In this document: piece by piece, positions 37,501 to 48,420 of the stretch
How the letters are laid out: the number at the start of each line of letters is the position of its first letter
Position numbering within the stretch: position 1 is the stretch's first letter
Assembly (NCBI GenBank): GCA_016946835.1
Contig: JACVTC010000044.1
Span: 777,501-841,500 of the forward strand
DNA from: Neocallimastix lanati (nom. inval.)
Lineage: Eukaryota; Neocallimastigomycota; Neocallimastigomycetes; Neocallimastigales; Neocallimastigaceae
Direction: 5' to 3'
Length of the DNA: 64,000 nucleotides
Translations under genes and position numbers: made by a program
The notes under the pieces: generated by a model
Told to the model about the DNA's origin: nothing
Databases searched by the model: none
The model's input: only the letters and a program-made list of their open reading frames with translations

Positions 37501-38145
37501 ATAAGAACCTCTTCTTTTAATGGATTTATATAATTTCATTTTGAGTTTTTGCAAATTAAATATTTTCTGCGACATATGAAAAAAAGATTTTCGAACTTCT
37601 GAAATTGACGTGATATTAAGTTCCTTAGCAATATTGAATGAAGTTGAAATAAATTTCTTTGAAATATCATCAATACTAATATTAGGATCTGGAATCACTT
37701 CCTCTAATACACTAAAATAGTTGTTGTCAAAAATTGATTCTTTTTCATTTATACATTTTAATCTATCCCATTTAACTGTCTTTTTAGGCAGAGAGAAAGA
37801 ATTATCTGAATTAACTGATGAAAAACATTTACCTTTTATTAATAAAGGTTTATGATCCGAAATGGGGGGAAAGTCAATAAAAGTACCATATGAAAGTAAA
37901 TCTAACATATGATCATTGACAATCGCATGATCTATATCAGATTCTCTATTACCTCTACTCCATGAAATTGGGGAGCCCCATAAGGGAAGAATTTTCCAAT
38001 TACTAAATTTAAAGAGCAAATTACTTAATTTCTCAGTAGGTAAATTAAAATCACCAACCAACATTGAAGGATGAGAAGAGTGACTATTTAACCAAGACAA
38101 TATTTCAATTCTAGCAGCTCTAGCATGAAGGCTATGGCCACTAAT
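34556..38145 (-). mobile_element. 5'-truncated LINE inserted in element C gag
   Basis: 3590 bp, minus strand. It ends in a 33-base poly(A) tail (T run 34556-34588), has a 3' UTR to 34827 and a coding frame open to the 5' junction. Flanked by 14-bp duplications (34542-34555 and 38146-38159). The frame starts in the middle of an apurinic endonuclease domain, so the 5' end was lost at insertion, as is typical for target-primed reverse transcription. Confidence 0.96.
34828..38145 (-). pseudogene. LINE ORF2-like protein, endonuclease N-terminus missing
   Basis: About 1105 codons, open from the junction with no stop. The start is the distal half of an APE-type endonuclease: GDFN, DIDHAIV and ISDHKPLL, the last carrying the catalytic Asp-His. 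Reverse transcriptase follows with DLKKAYDSV, GVRQGCPLSPILFN and FADDIVL. A C-terminal Cys/His finger (CPNFCPCCKSNKQW then HWLIDCPFF) and a Ser/Asn-rich stretch come next. Together these nick target DNA and copy the RNA in place. The truncated copy cannot retrotranspose. No RNase H was recognised. The clade is not certain; a fungal Tad-like or related LINE would fit. Confidence 0.92.
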
Positions 38146-38159
38146 ATAATTTCTATCAT
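38146..38159. repeat. LINE target-site duplication, right copy
   Basis: ATAATTTCTATCAT, pairing with 34542-34555. Confidence 0.95.
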
Positions 38160-38336
38160 ATTCAAGTTATTTTCATTTTCTTTTTCTTGTGTTAGTATGC
38201 CATTGGGTGAGAAGAAGGTTGGAATATACTCCGTAATAGTTGAAATTAACTTTGATGTTTCATCCGGCTTATTTTTTGAAATGGAAATGTCATTATTTCC
38301 ATTGTTTTCTGAAGTACCTGCAATATTAATATTCAT
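38160..38336 (-). pseudogene. Element C gag, first 59 codons
   Basis: ATG at 38336, then an Asn-rich start and KLISTITEYIPTFFSPNGIL, aligned with the gag N-termini of B, D (KLITAIADFIPAFFSPNGVL) and E (KLITALTEFIPTFFSANGVL). Codon 60 is the ATG at 34555 once the LINE is removed. Reading beyond 38160 into the LINE gives an unrelated tail. Confidence 0.92.
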
Positions 38337-38485
38337 TATGAAATAAAAATAAAGTGAATGTATAGAGTATAATATATTTTTTATAAAAATTAAAATTTTT
38401 TTTTTTTTTTTTTTTTTATTTTTATTTTATTTTATTTTATTTTTAACTATAATTATTATTATATATATAATTATTATATATAAAG

Positions 38486-38497
38486 AAGAGTTATTAT
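38486..38497 (-). promoter_or_regulatory. Self-complementary primer-binding site, element C
   Basis: On the minus strand ATAATAACTCTT abuts the 5' LTR end (TTCTTACA). It is the exact reverse complement of AAGAGTTATTAT in the 3' LTR (start at 29998), 37 bp downstream of that LTR's TATA. Confidence 0.75.
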
Positions 38498-38841
38498 TGT
38501 AAGAAACTCTAATAAAAAGAAATTTTTTATAAGAGTTTATTTTTTATATTGATTGAGTTTATTATTAAAAAAAAATAAAGAAAAATACTTATATTTAAAT
38601 AGACGAAAATTAGAAAAAGTAGAAGACTCGTATATAAAAATAAGTTTTTAAAACACAAAATTTTATTAAAAAAAAATTTTAAACTTTAAATTTTAGGTTA
38701 TTATTATTTGTAATATTTATCTTTATTAATATTTTTAATAACTCTTGATTTCTGAAAAAACAGTAATCAATCGTTATTTTATACTTTTTATTTATTAATT
38801 AATCTTATTTTATATTTATTTATTATTATTATTTTTTTATC
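38498..38841 (-). repeat. Partial 5' LTR of element C
   Basis: 344 bp matching the last part (R-U5 side) of the 3' LTR from 29744 to about 30093. It stops abruptly at 38841, where an LTR in the opposite orientation begins. Confidence 0.88.
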
Positions 38842-39696
38842 TGTAAGAAATATAGAAATATTTTCTATATTTCTTAGTCTAAATATAAATTTTATTAATT
38901 ACAAATTAATCTAAATATAAATTTTATTAATTAAAAAATTAAAATACGTAAGTATAATAATATTAATTATTAAAAAATAATAATAGAATTTTCACAAATA
39001 CAATTATATTTAAAATTTAAAATTCTTCTAAATATTTCCACAATAATATTAAATAATAAATAAATTAAAATTAATATTTAATATTCTAAAATTATTTTCA
39101 AAATAATATTAAATAATAATTAAATTAAATTAAATAATAAATTTCTTTGAAATAATTCGTTCTAATTTAATACAATTAAGAAAATCTTCAGGTTTTTCTG
39201 CTAGTCTTTTCCTGAAGATACAACAGCTGACTAGCAAACAATAGCTTAATTAAGAAATAATTAATATATTATATTAAATAATTATTAATTAAATAAACAC
39301 ATGAAAAAAAAATAATAATAATTAATAATTAATTAAACAGACACATGATAAAAAAATAATAATAATTAATAAATATAAAATAAGATTAATTAATAAATAA
39401 AAAGTATAAAATAACGATTGATTTCTGTTTTTTCAGAAATCAAGAGTTATTATTATTAAAAATATTAATAAAGATAAATATTAAAAATAATAATAACCTA
39501 AAATTTAAAGTTTAAAATTTTTTTTTAATAAAATTTTGTGTTTTAAAAACTTATTTTTATATACGAGTCTTCTACTTTTTCTAATTTTCGTCTATTTAAA
39601 TATAAGTATTTTTCTTTATTTTTTTTAATAATAAACTCAATCAATATAAAAAAATAAACTCTTATAAAAAATTTCTTTTTATTAGAGTTTCTTACA
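38842..39696 (+). repeat. Full LTR of C family in plus orientation
   Basis: 855 bp from TGTAAGAAATATAG to GAGTTTCTTACA, with the U3 stem-loop (AATCTTCAGG...CCTGAAGAT near 39182-39219), TATA and AATCAAGAGTTATTATT in plus orientation. It forms an inverted repeat with 38498-38841. No internal region follows at 39697. Confidence 0.88.
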
Positions 39697-40532
39697 TCAT
39701 ATTTGGTACAGAATTGAAGATTATTAAAAAAAAATAATATATTCTAATAATTAAAAATTTAATTTTTCACTAACAAAATAAATATTATTTTAACTATTCT
39801 AATATAAATAACTTAAATAAATATTTTAATAAAATTTATCTCTAAATTAAAACTAAATTACCTAACAAATTTAAATATTTAACTAACCAAAATTATTTTT
39901 ATCCTTAACTATAATAAAACACAAAAACAAAACTAATCAATTTAACTAGAGAACAATTTAATTTTATTTAATTATTTATTTAATTATTTATTTATACTAA
40001 TACTAAATATTTACTATTTCATTCTCGAAAAATTAAAAGAAAAATATAAAAATAAAGTTGAAAGAAGAGGAAGAACTAAAGTATTGTTTTACTTTGTTCT
40101 TTTTATATCTTTAAAACATTTATTTGATTGGAGTAAAAATAAAAATATAAAATATAATAAAAATATAATAACAAAAATATAATAATTTTATAATAATAAA
40201 ATATAATAAAATATAATTTTAATATAATATTTAATATAAGATAATAATAAAAATATAATAAAATATAATAAAAATTTAATAATAAAAATATAAAATAATA
40301 ATAAATATAATTTTAATTATTTATAATAAAATATCTAATTGTTTACTATTACAATATTAAATAAATACAATTAATATATTATTTTAAATAATTTAGTTAT
40401 TTATACATATTTAATTTCCTTATTATATATTTTAATACTTTAGTATTTTATTCTTTTTTATTTATTAATTAATCTTAATAGTTTATTTAATTATTTATTT
40501 ATTTTTTATTTATTATTTGTATCGTAACAAAT
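39697..40532. other. AT-rich spacer
   Basis: No gene seen. Begins TCATATTTGGTACAG, and near 39733 has AAAATAATATATTCTAATA, shared with 9308 and 22685. Confidence 0.5.
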
Positions 40533-41510
40533 TGTAAGAATCTATAATTATTTTTAACAAAATAATTATATTTCTTAGTTAGGTTATAATTAATATAACT
40601 TTTACTTAACTCATATTTTATTTATACACCTAATTATAATTAATAATTTATTTAATTATATATTAAAATTTTATTTAGTTTAATATTAAAAATTTATTTA
40701 ATTAAATAATTTTTATACATTTAAAATAATATTAAATTTATTTAATTATTCACTTAATTATTAAATTTATTAGTTTTAGTTTTCTCTCACTTATTAAATC
40801 ATAAACTAAAACACTATTCTGTATTCTATCATGTATTCCGTATTGTATTAATCATGTATTTTATTATTAATGTATTGTTTTATATTTTTTATGTAAAGTT
40901 CTATAAAATAGAACTAAATAGATTAAATTTTAAATTTTATGATCGAAATAATTTTCATTATTTTATTCTTTTATTTTCGATCATTATATTAGATTAAGTA
41001 ATCGGTTAATTAAGGTTTTTCCAATTACTTCTTAAAAGTAATCGGTTTTACTTAATTAACGCGATGATCGATATGGATAGAATATCGATCAAAAAACTTA
41101 TCTAGGTTTTTCTTCTAGTCTTTTCCTAGATAAGAGATTTGTTAAGATTAGAACCCCTTTTGATTTTTACCTTATTTTGACAAAAAAGTATAAATAAGGC
41201 TCTTGAGTTCTCTTTGAGAAATCAAGAGTTATTATTATAACAATTATAATATAATAATAATAACAATAGTTTTAACATTTAAAATTTCTAATAAAAAATA
41301 AAACAAATTATTTTAATAAAACAAATTTTATAATTAAAACTTTTCTTTATCAATTTTAGTGTTTCGTCTATTATAATTCGTTATAATAAACTCGATAATT
41401 AGAAAGAACCATAGGTAAGTATGATTCTTTTCTAAACCTTTAATATTAGCAGTTAGAGCTAATATTAATGATTAATAATTTAATTATAATTTTTTAATTA
41501 AATTATTACA
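40533..41510 (+). repeat. LTR of E family, apparently solo
   Basis: 978 bp, TGTAAGAATCTATAATT...AATTAAATTATTACA, nearly the same as the 5' LTR of element E. Stem-loop at 41097-41134, TATA at 41189, AAGAGTTATTAT at 41224. No gag-pol in plus orientation follows. The immediate flanks (caaat and tcaat) do not form a clean duplication. Confidence 0.88.
41097..41134 (+). promoter_or_regulatory. U3 stem-loop, E/B/D version
   Basis: Ten perfect pairs, CTTATCTAGG with CCTAGATAAG, around the loop TTTTTCTTCTAGTCTTTT. Equivalent stem-loops are at 51562-51599 (one mismatch), 42908-42947 (minus, one mismatch) and 58442-58480 (minus, perfect). Confidence 0.88.
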
Positions 41511-42534
41511 TCAATTTGGTAGACTCGGGGTTGACACTTAGATATTTAAAATCAAGCAGGGGGGACGGGTATTACCCTGCTTTGATTTTAAATAAAAAAT
41601 TAAATAATTTTTAATAAATAATTATTTTTTTTTATTAATATAAAAGTTTTTTTATTTAAAGTACACACATTTAATTTTTAAGAAATTGTTACAATATTTA
41701 TATTTTTTTATAAATTTAAAGTATAATTAATTGTTTATAATTTAAGTAATTTTATAGAATTATTGAATTAATTTTATATCAATAATTCATTTTTGTTTTA
41801 ATTTTTATAAATATAATAATATAATATTCAAATATAATTTAATTAAAAATAATTATAAAATAAATATATAGAAAATAGTTTTTACTATTTTCTTTGATAT
41901 TTTTAAGTTAAATAAATTGTTTTTAAAGATTAATATAATAAATTTAATAATCTTTAATTATTTTAAATAATACTTGTAATTATTTTCAAAATAAAATAAA
42001 ATTTTTATAATATTTAATTAATAAATTTGATAATATTTAAATAATAATTTTTATAATAAGTAAAAATTTTTAATAATAATTTTTAATAATAAATTTAATT
42101 AATAATCTTAATAATTTTATAATAATATTTAATAGTTATAATAAATAAATTTTTATAATAATATTTAATAATTTTAATAATTTTATAATATTAATAATTT
42201 ATAATAATTTTTAGAATAATATTTAATTAATAATTTTAATAATTTTATAATAATTTTTATAATAATATTTAATTAATAGTTTTAATAATTTAGTATCTTA
42301 AAAGTATAATTTTAATATTTACAATTGTATTTTAATATATACATATATTTAATAATATAACAATAAAGTAATTAATTAAAATTTATTTACATTATTTACA
42401 AGTTAAAATTAATTTATATCAAAATAAATTAAATTTTATTATTAAGTTTAGGTTATCAAGAATATAGGAAAGTACAATTTAGTAAAGAATTATTAATAAT
42501 AAAATAAAGGTTATTAATTCATTCTTTACCGAAT
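41511..42534. other. AT-rich spacer with one GC-richer hairpin
   Basis: No gene. At 41545-41592 TTTAAAATCAAGCAGGG pairs with CCCTGCTTTGATTTTAAA (one bulge) around GGGACGGGTATTA, preceded by GGTAGACTCGGGGTTGACAC. Origin unknown. Confidence 0.6.
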
Positions 42535-43493
42535 TGTAATAATTCTATTAAGAACTAACTCAAAATAGAATTATTAACTACAACTTAACGACTAATTCAT
42601 TAAGTTGAGAAAATAAAATAAAATAAATTTTTTTACCTTTAATGTAGAGTTTATTATAAAATTAATTATAATAATAACACAAAATGTAAGAGAAGAATTG
42701 TTTGTATAAATTGATCTTAAAAATATGTTTTTTAAATAAAATATTTTTATTAATTTATTAAAGTTAAAAATATAAAAATGTTACTATTATAACTATGTTT
42801 TTTATAATAATAACTCTTGATTTCTCAAAGAGAACTCAAGAGCCTTATTTATATTTTTTTATGAAAATAAGATTAAATAAGAAAGGGTTTTCTAATCTTA
42901 ACAAATCTCTTATCTAGGAAAAGATTAGATAGAAAAACTTAGATAAGTTTTCGATCGATATTCTATCCATATCGATCATCGCATTAATTAAGTAAAACCG
43001 ATTACTTCTAAAAAGTAATTGGAAAAAATCTTAATTAACCGATTTTCTAATCTAATCTAATGATCGAAAATAAAAGAATAAAATAATAAAAGATATTTCG
43101 ATCATATAATTTATCCTTATATTAAAAATATAAAATTAAATAGTTAATAAAATACAGAATACATTATAAAATACAGAATACATTATAAAATACAGAATAC
43201 ATTATAAAATACAGAATACATTATAAAATACAGAATACATTATAAAATACAGAATACATTATAAAATACAGAATAAAATACAATACAAAATACATTAGTT
43301 ACAGTAGAGAATTTAATATATTGTAAATATATTATTTAAAATTAATTAAATAAATTTTGTTAAATTAATGAATATTTAAAATTAAATTAAATAAATTTAA
43401 TAAATATTATATGTAATTAAATAAAGTTATAGTTATAATAACTTAACTAAGAAAATATAATTATTTGCTAACAAATAATTATAGATTCTTACA
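42535..43493 (-). repeat. 3' LTR of element B
   Basis: 959 bp; minus strand TGTAAGAATCTATAATTATT...AATAGAATTATTACA. Stem-loop 42908-42947, TATA at 42853, AAGAGTTATTAT at 42818. Contains six full copies of a 19-bp repeat (TACAGAATACATTATAAAA, about 43152-43275) against two in D. Confidence 0.93.
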
Positions 43494-43506
43494 TTGCTCT
43501 GTTTAA

Positions 43507-46500
43507 TTATGATGTTTCCATTAAGTCTTCATTTCTTTTAGTATATGGTTCCAATTGTGAGATATGAAATACCGGATGGAGATGTAAGTTCTCTGGAAGT
43601 TCCAAACGGTAATTCATTCTTTCCCTTTTCTCGATGATTTTAAAAGGTCCAAGATATTGAGTGGATAATTTTCTAGAGGGTTCATTCGTAAAGTAGTATC
43701 TTCTAAGCATAACCAAATCATTTACCTTAAAGTCAGGTCCTACAGATTTTTTATTGTCAGCATATTTCTTAAAATCTTCTTTGGCTTTAACTAGATGTTG
43801 ACGAAGGGCATTGAAATGTGAAGACCAATCCCTAGTAAGAACAGAAGCACTATCTTTTAGCAGAATCGGTGGTGAATCAATAACACAATTTGGGTCAAAT
43901 CCATAGTTAGCATGAAAAGGAGTTTGAGCTATTGATTTGTGAATGGAGTTGTTGTAGGACATTTCACATAAAGGGAGGTAGAAACACCATTCGTTTTGAG
44001 CAGAAGAACAATAGCAGCGAAGATATTGTTCTATTACAGCATTAGCCCGTTCAACCTGACCATTTGATTGTTGGTGGTGAGCAGTAGCAAGTCTTGGTTT
44101 AGCACGAATAGCATCGCACAACGAAGTCCAAAATTGAGAAGAGAATTGGGAGCCATGATCAGACACAATCACTTTAGGAAAACCATGATACTTAAAGACT
44201 TGGAAAAGTAAGAGCTTGGCAGTTAAGTCGGCAGAGGGAACATCGGAGCAGGGTACTAAATGAATCATTTTGGTTAAATGATCAGAAACAACCATGATAC
44301 AAGTGCAATCTTGTGAAGAAGGCAATGAAACAATAAAATCGACGCCAATAACTTCCCAGGGTTTTGTAGGAGTAGGAAGTGGTATTAGTTTACCATAAGG
44401 TTTATGACGACGGATTTTATTTCTACAACAAACATCACAAGAAGCCACATAATTTGAAATATCTTTTTTCATATTAGGCCACCAGTAGTTCCTTCTGAGT
44501 TTTTCAAAGGTCCTATCTACCCCCTGATGGCCACTAGTGGGTGCATCATGGAAAGACTTTAAAAGTCTAGCCCTGAGACTGGAAGGGATAATAATACGCT
44601 TCTGAAAGTGAAGTACGCCATCGACGAAGGAAAATAAAGAACTTTTGATGTTGTTTGACTTATCCCTTATTTTTAAGAGGATATTTTTACAATAATTATC
44701 AGCTTTCTGTGCTTCAATAAGACTACTAATATTGTCATTTATAGCACAACAGAAAGCATTATTGTTAATTACAGGTTGTGATTCAGATGAAGAGTCAGAT
44801 TTAAAATCTGGGCGTCTTGAAAGAGCATCTGGTTTGCCACTTTTAGCGCCTGATCTGAATGCAATCCTATAGTCAAACTTTGATAAAAAGAGACTCCAAC
44901 GAATTTGTCTTTGATTTAAATGTTGGGGTTTCTTAAAATACAATAAGTTCTTGTGGTCTGTTATTACTTGAACAGGAAATTTTGCGCCTTCTAAATGATG
45001 CCTCCAAGTTTTAAACGCTGTAATTATAGCAAGAAGTTCTTTATCATATATAGTATAATTGACTTCTGCTTTATTGAGGGATCTAGAATGGAAGGCTACG
45101 GGATGCAATAAGTTATCAGTGTCACTAACCTGAGAAAGTATGCAACCGACAGCAAAGTCGCTAGCATCTGTTTCAACGATGAATTCTTTCTCTGGATTAG
45201 GAAAAATGAGCACTTCATCAGCTTTAAGAGATTCTTTTAATTTATTAAAAGCTTCATTTGCTGATTCATCCCAATTAAATGTAGTATTTTTCCTTAAAAG
45301 TCGACGAAGAGGTTCCATATTTTTGGCATAATTATTGATAAACTTTCTATAGAAATTACATAAGCCTAGAAAACTTTGTAATTCCTTTTGATTCTTCGGA
45401 ATAGGCCAATCCAGAACAGATTTTACCTTATCCTTATCCATAGTAAGACCATCTACAGAAACAGTGAAGCCTAAGAAAGTGGTTTTAGTAACATGGAAGT
45501 CACATTTCTCTAATTTAGCATATAATCCATTGTTGATGAGAAGTTGAAGAACGATCCTAACATGTTTAATATGTTCTTCTTCGTTGTTAGAGTAAATAAT
45601 GATGTCGTCCAGATAGACTTGCATGAAAGAACCAATGATATCACTGAAGATATCTTGTACAAAACGTTGAAAAACCGAAGGGGCATTTCGAAGACCAAAA
45701 GGCATAACGAGATATTCGAAATGTCCTAATGGGGTTCTAAAAGCAGTAAGATATTCGTGACCTTCTTTAACTCTGATTAGGTTATAAGCAGATCTAAGGT
45801 CAAGACGAGTAAATATCTTAGCTCCTTGAAAGGATTCAATCAAGTCATTTATTCGTGGAATTGGGTAGCTATTACGGATTGTGATAGCATTTAATCGGCG
45901 ATAATCTACACAGAGTCTAAGGGTACCATCGCGTTTCATTACAAATAATATAGGAGCACCTGCTGGTGATTTTGACTTCCTAATGAATTTCTTTTTTAAG
46001 TTTTCCTTAATATAATCCTTTAAAGCTTTCAGTTCTTGTACAGTAAGAGAGTATATTGGACCAAAATAAAGTTGTCCACCAGGAATAAGCTCAATAGCAA
46101 TATCATAGTCACGATGGGGTGGTAAGTTCTCAGCTTGTTTCTTTTCAAATACTATTTTAAGATCCGAATAGTATTTATTAATAATCTCTTCTTTTCCCTG
46201 AACGTCAGTGTTTACTTCTTCTGAATCAATCATTGCGGCACATAAATCAGAATCTGAGATATCTGTATCAAAAGCCGAATTTGGTAATACTGAATCTTCT
46301 TCTGAATTCTCCAACATTGAAGCAGTAATATTTTTATTTTGATTAAAAAACTTATTACTTTTGGAGGATGGGCAATGTGAGCCACAGTATCTACCAAGGA
46401 AGTAGATTCTATTATTTTTATAATCGATGAAAGGATTGTGAACGGATAACCAATCCCTTCCAAGAATACCATTAATGCCCTGAAGAGATAGATTAGCAAT

Positions 46501-47550
46501 GCAGAATTCAAAAGTTTCCTTATGATCCATAAATTTTAATTTAAGGGGCTTAGTAGTTTGTCTAATATTCATACTTTTCCCATTAGGAAGTTGGATGTTG
46601 ATTTGGGAATTGAGTCCTAACACAGGTAATTTACTAGAATTTGCGAAGTTTTTACAAATAAAACTTCTGGCAGAACCCGAATCAATTAATAGATTTGCCT
46701 TAATATTTCTTCCATTAATATCAAGGTAGAAGGTAGTTGTGATTGTTGTTTTAATATTCGGTGTGTAATTTGCTGAAAGTATGTCGTTTTTAGACTTATT
46801 TTTTCTGAAATGAGAATGTTTAGAATTCTTTTCTGATTTTAATAAATCGTTTCTCTTCCTATGAAACGACATTTTTCCATTAAATTTATTTTTTTGATTG
46901 TGGCGTAGACGACTTTCCAAAAAACACTTCTTATCAATTCCAATAATAATGTTGGTAGCTTCAAAAAGAGTAGATGGCTTTTCGAGTTTATCAAACTCTT
47001 CGCGGACTTTGTCAAGTAGACCCTTACCGATTATATCGATTAAAACTTCGTCGGGCCATCCTAAACGTCCAGCCAATCTCCGAAATTCAATAGTATATTC
47101 AGCAACATTTCCTAATTAAAGTTGTTTCAATTTCCACAACTTTTCCATGATGACATATTTTTGCTTCCTTTCATTCCCAATATCAAAGTTATCCAGTAAG
47201 AGCTTCTTAAACTTACTAAATTCAAGGTTCTTTAGAGTACCATCAGTTAAAAGAGAAAGACCCCATTTTCTGGCGGTACCAGTAAGTTTATTAATAACAA
47301 AAGAACTTTTTAGTTCATCCTTTTGAAAAGAATTTGGATGCTCCTTAAAGAAATCTTCACTTTGAATTAAAATTTCTAATATATTTAGTTTATTGCTTTC
47401 ATTTTCCTTTTGGAGGACACCATTAGGAGAAAAGAAAGCAGGAATGAAGTCAGCAATTGCAGTAATAAGTTTGGATGCATTTTCATCATGGAGATAGGAA
47501 TTATTAACTTCACTTGAGGAAATTGCTTGTTTATTACTATTGAAATCCAT
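43507..47550 (-). pseudogene. Element B gag-pol, one nonsense codon in gag
   Basis: 1347 codons in one frame, same length as element D, with a single TAA at 47118-47116 where D has CAA (Gln) at the same place (KQLQLGN in D). Everything downstream is intact: protease LIDSGSARSF, RT with YLDD, RNase H ETDAS, integrase HHCC and D,D,E motifs, GPF module, no chromodomain. The stop falls 145 codons into gag, so neither Gag nor Pol is made without suppression. B has Lys where D and the other elements have Glu in RNase H (FKTWRH, base 45012), another C-to-T change. Confidence 0.95.
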
Positions 47551-48364
47551 TTTTATGCCTTTAGTATAGATAAAAATAGGATAGAGTTAACAAAATGGAC
47601 ATTTTTATTACACAAAATTAAGAATTATAATAAGGATTTTGATTAATAAATATTTTATAGAATACACTTTAATTTCTTCCTTCCCGTGTTACCGTCATTT
47701 GGTTTATCAACCAAAGGGCTGAGGTGTAGGTCTAATGTTACAGCCTACTAGTACCGGTCAACTACGTACTTGGAAATTAAATTAAAATGATTAACAAAAT
47801 ATTATTATAAACTTATCCTTTATTATAAACTTCTGCATAAATACAATATTTAGTATTATTTTAATTAAAATTCAATATCACTTTCTTATGCCTTACAACA
47901 TTCAAAAACCGGCAAAAGTGATCCATTAAAACATAAAAAAATATTTTATGTTTTCCATAGCAGTTTTATATAATCAAGCATAAAAAAACATAACTGCTAT
48001 AACCAATTTTGTTTGGGATAAACAAACTGTTAAAACCCATTATTAAAATTAAAACTATATAATTTTACTTCAATACATAATATTGAAGAACCTCGAGGCC
48101 TTCGGTGACCAAGAGTTCCTTATTCGCTAGAGCTACATTCGGATAACCTATACTTTCACGTGAAATACTGCATTTCCGTACAGTACAAACCGCTACGGTA
48201 TAGGAAAAGGAGACCTTTCCTTTATTACTACCTAAAAATGTACTCACCATCCCCAATTAGATGGCTAACTCTATATATGAAGGTATTATTACCTTCTCAG
48301 TTTGTTATTTTTAATTTATTTTTTAATGTTTTTCTTTATTTCTTTATTTATTTATTATTATTAT

Positions 48365-48400
<36 letters not shown>

Positions 48401-48420
48401 ATTTTAAATTATTCTTTCTA
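47551..48420 (-). other. Leader of element B (conserved with D)
   Basis: About 870 bp almost identical to 63015-63880. It contains a GC-richer block (48080-48290) with an open frame of about 60 codons in the gag sense whose first ATG is followed at once by GTGAGTAC, a consensus 5' splice site. A paired-looking segment (47690-47760, ACCAAAGGG region) also lies here. I cannot tell whether the leader is spliced, structured or both. Confidence 0.7.

Larger units (their letters stand above)
29744..38841 (-). mobile_element. Element C: Ty3/gypsy, interrupted by a LINE
   Basis: Minus-strand element. 3' LTR 29744-30634, polypurine tract AAAGGGAGCAA just before it, gag-pol split into 30671-34555 and 38160-38336 by the LINE at 34556-38145, leader 38337-38485, primer site 38486-38497, and a partial 5' LTR 38498-38841. 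Removing the LINE and one 14-bp duplication leaves an uninterrupted frame of 1353 codons, so the element was coding-competent when hit. Confidence 0.93.

Noticed and set aside
38088-38162. C-terminal tail of the 82-residue gag fragment
   Set aside because: The frame runs out of gag into LINE sequence; the true gag part ends at 38160.
41511-41530. tRNA-type primer site TGGTAGACTCGGGG after the LTR at 41510
   Set aside because: That LTR's family uses ATAATAACTCTT, and no internal region follows; not supportable as a primer site.
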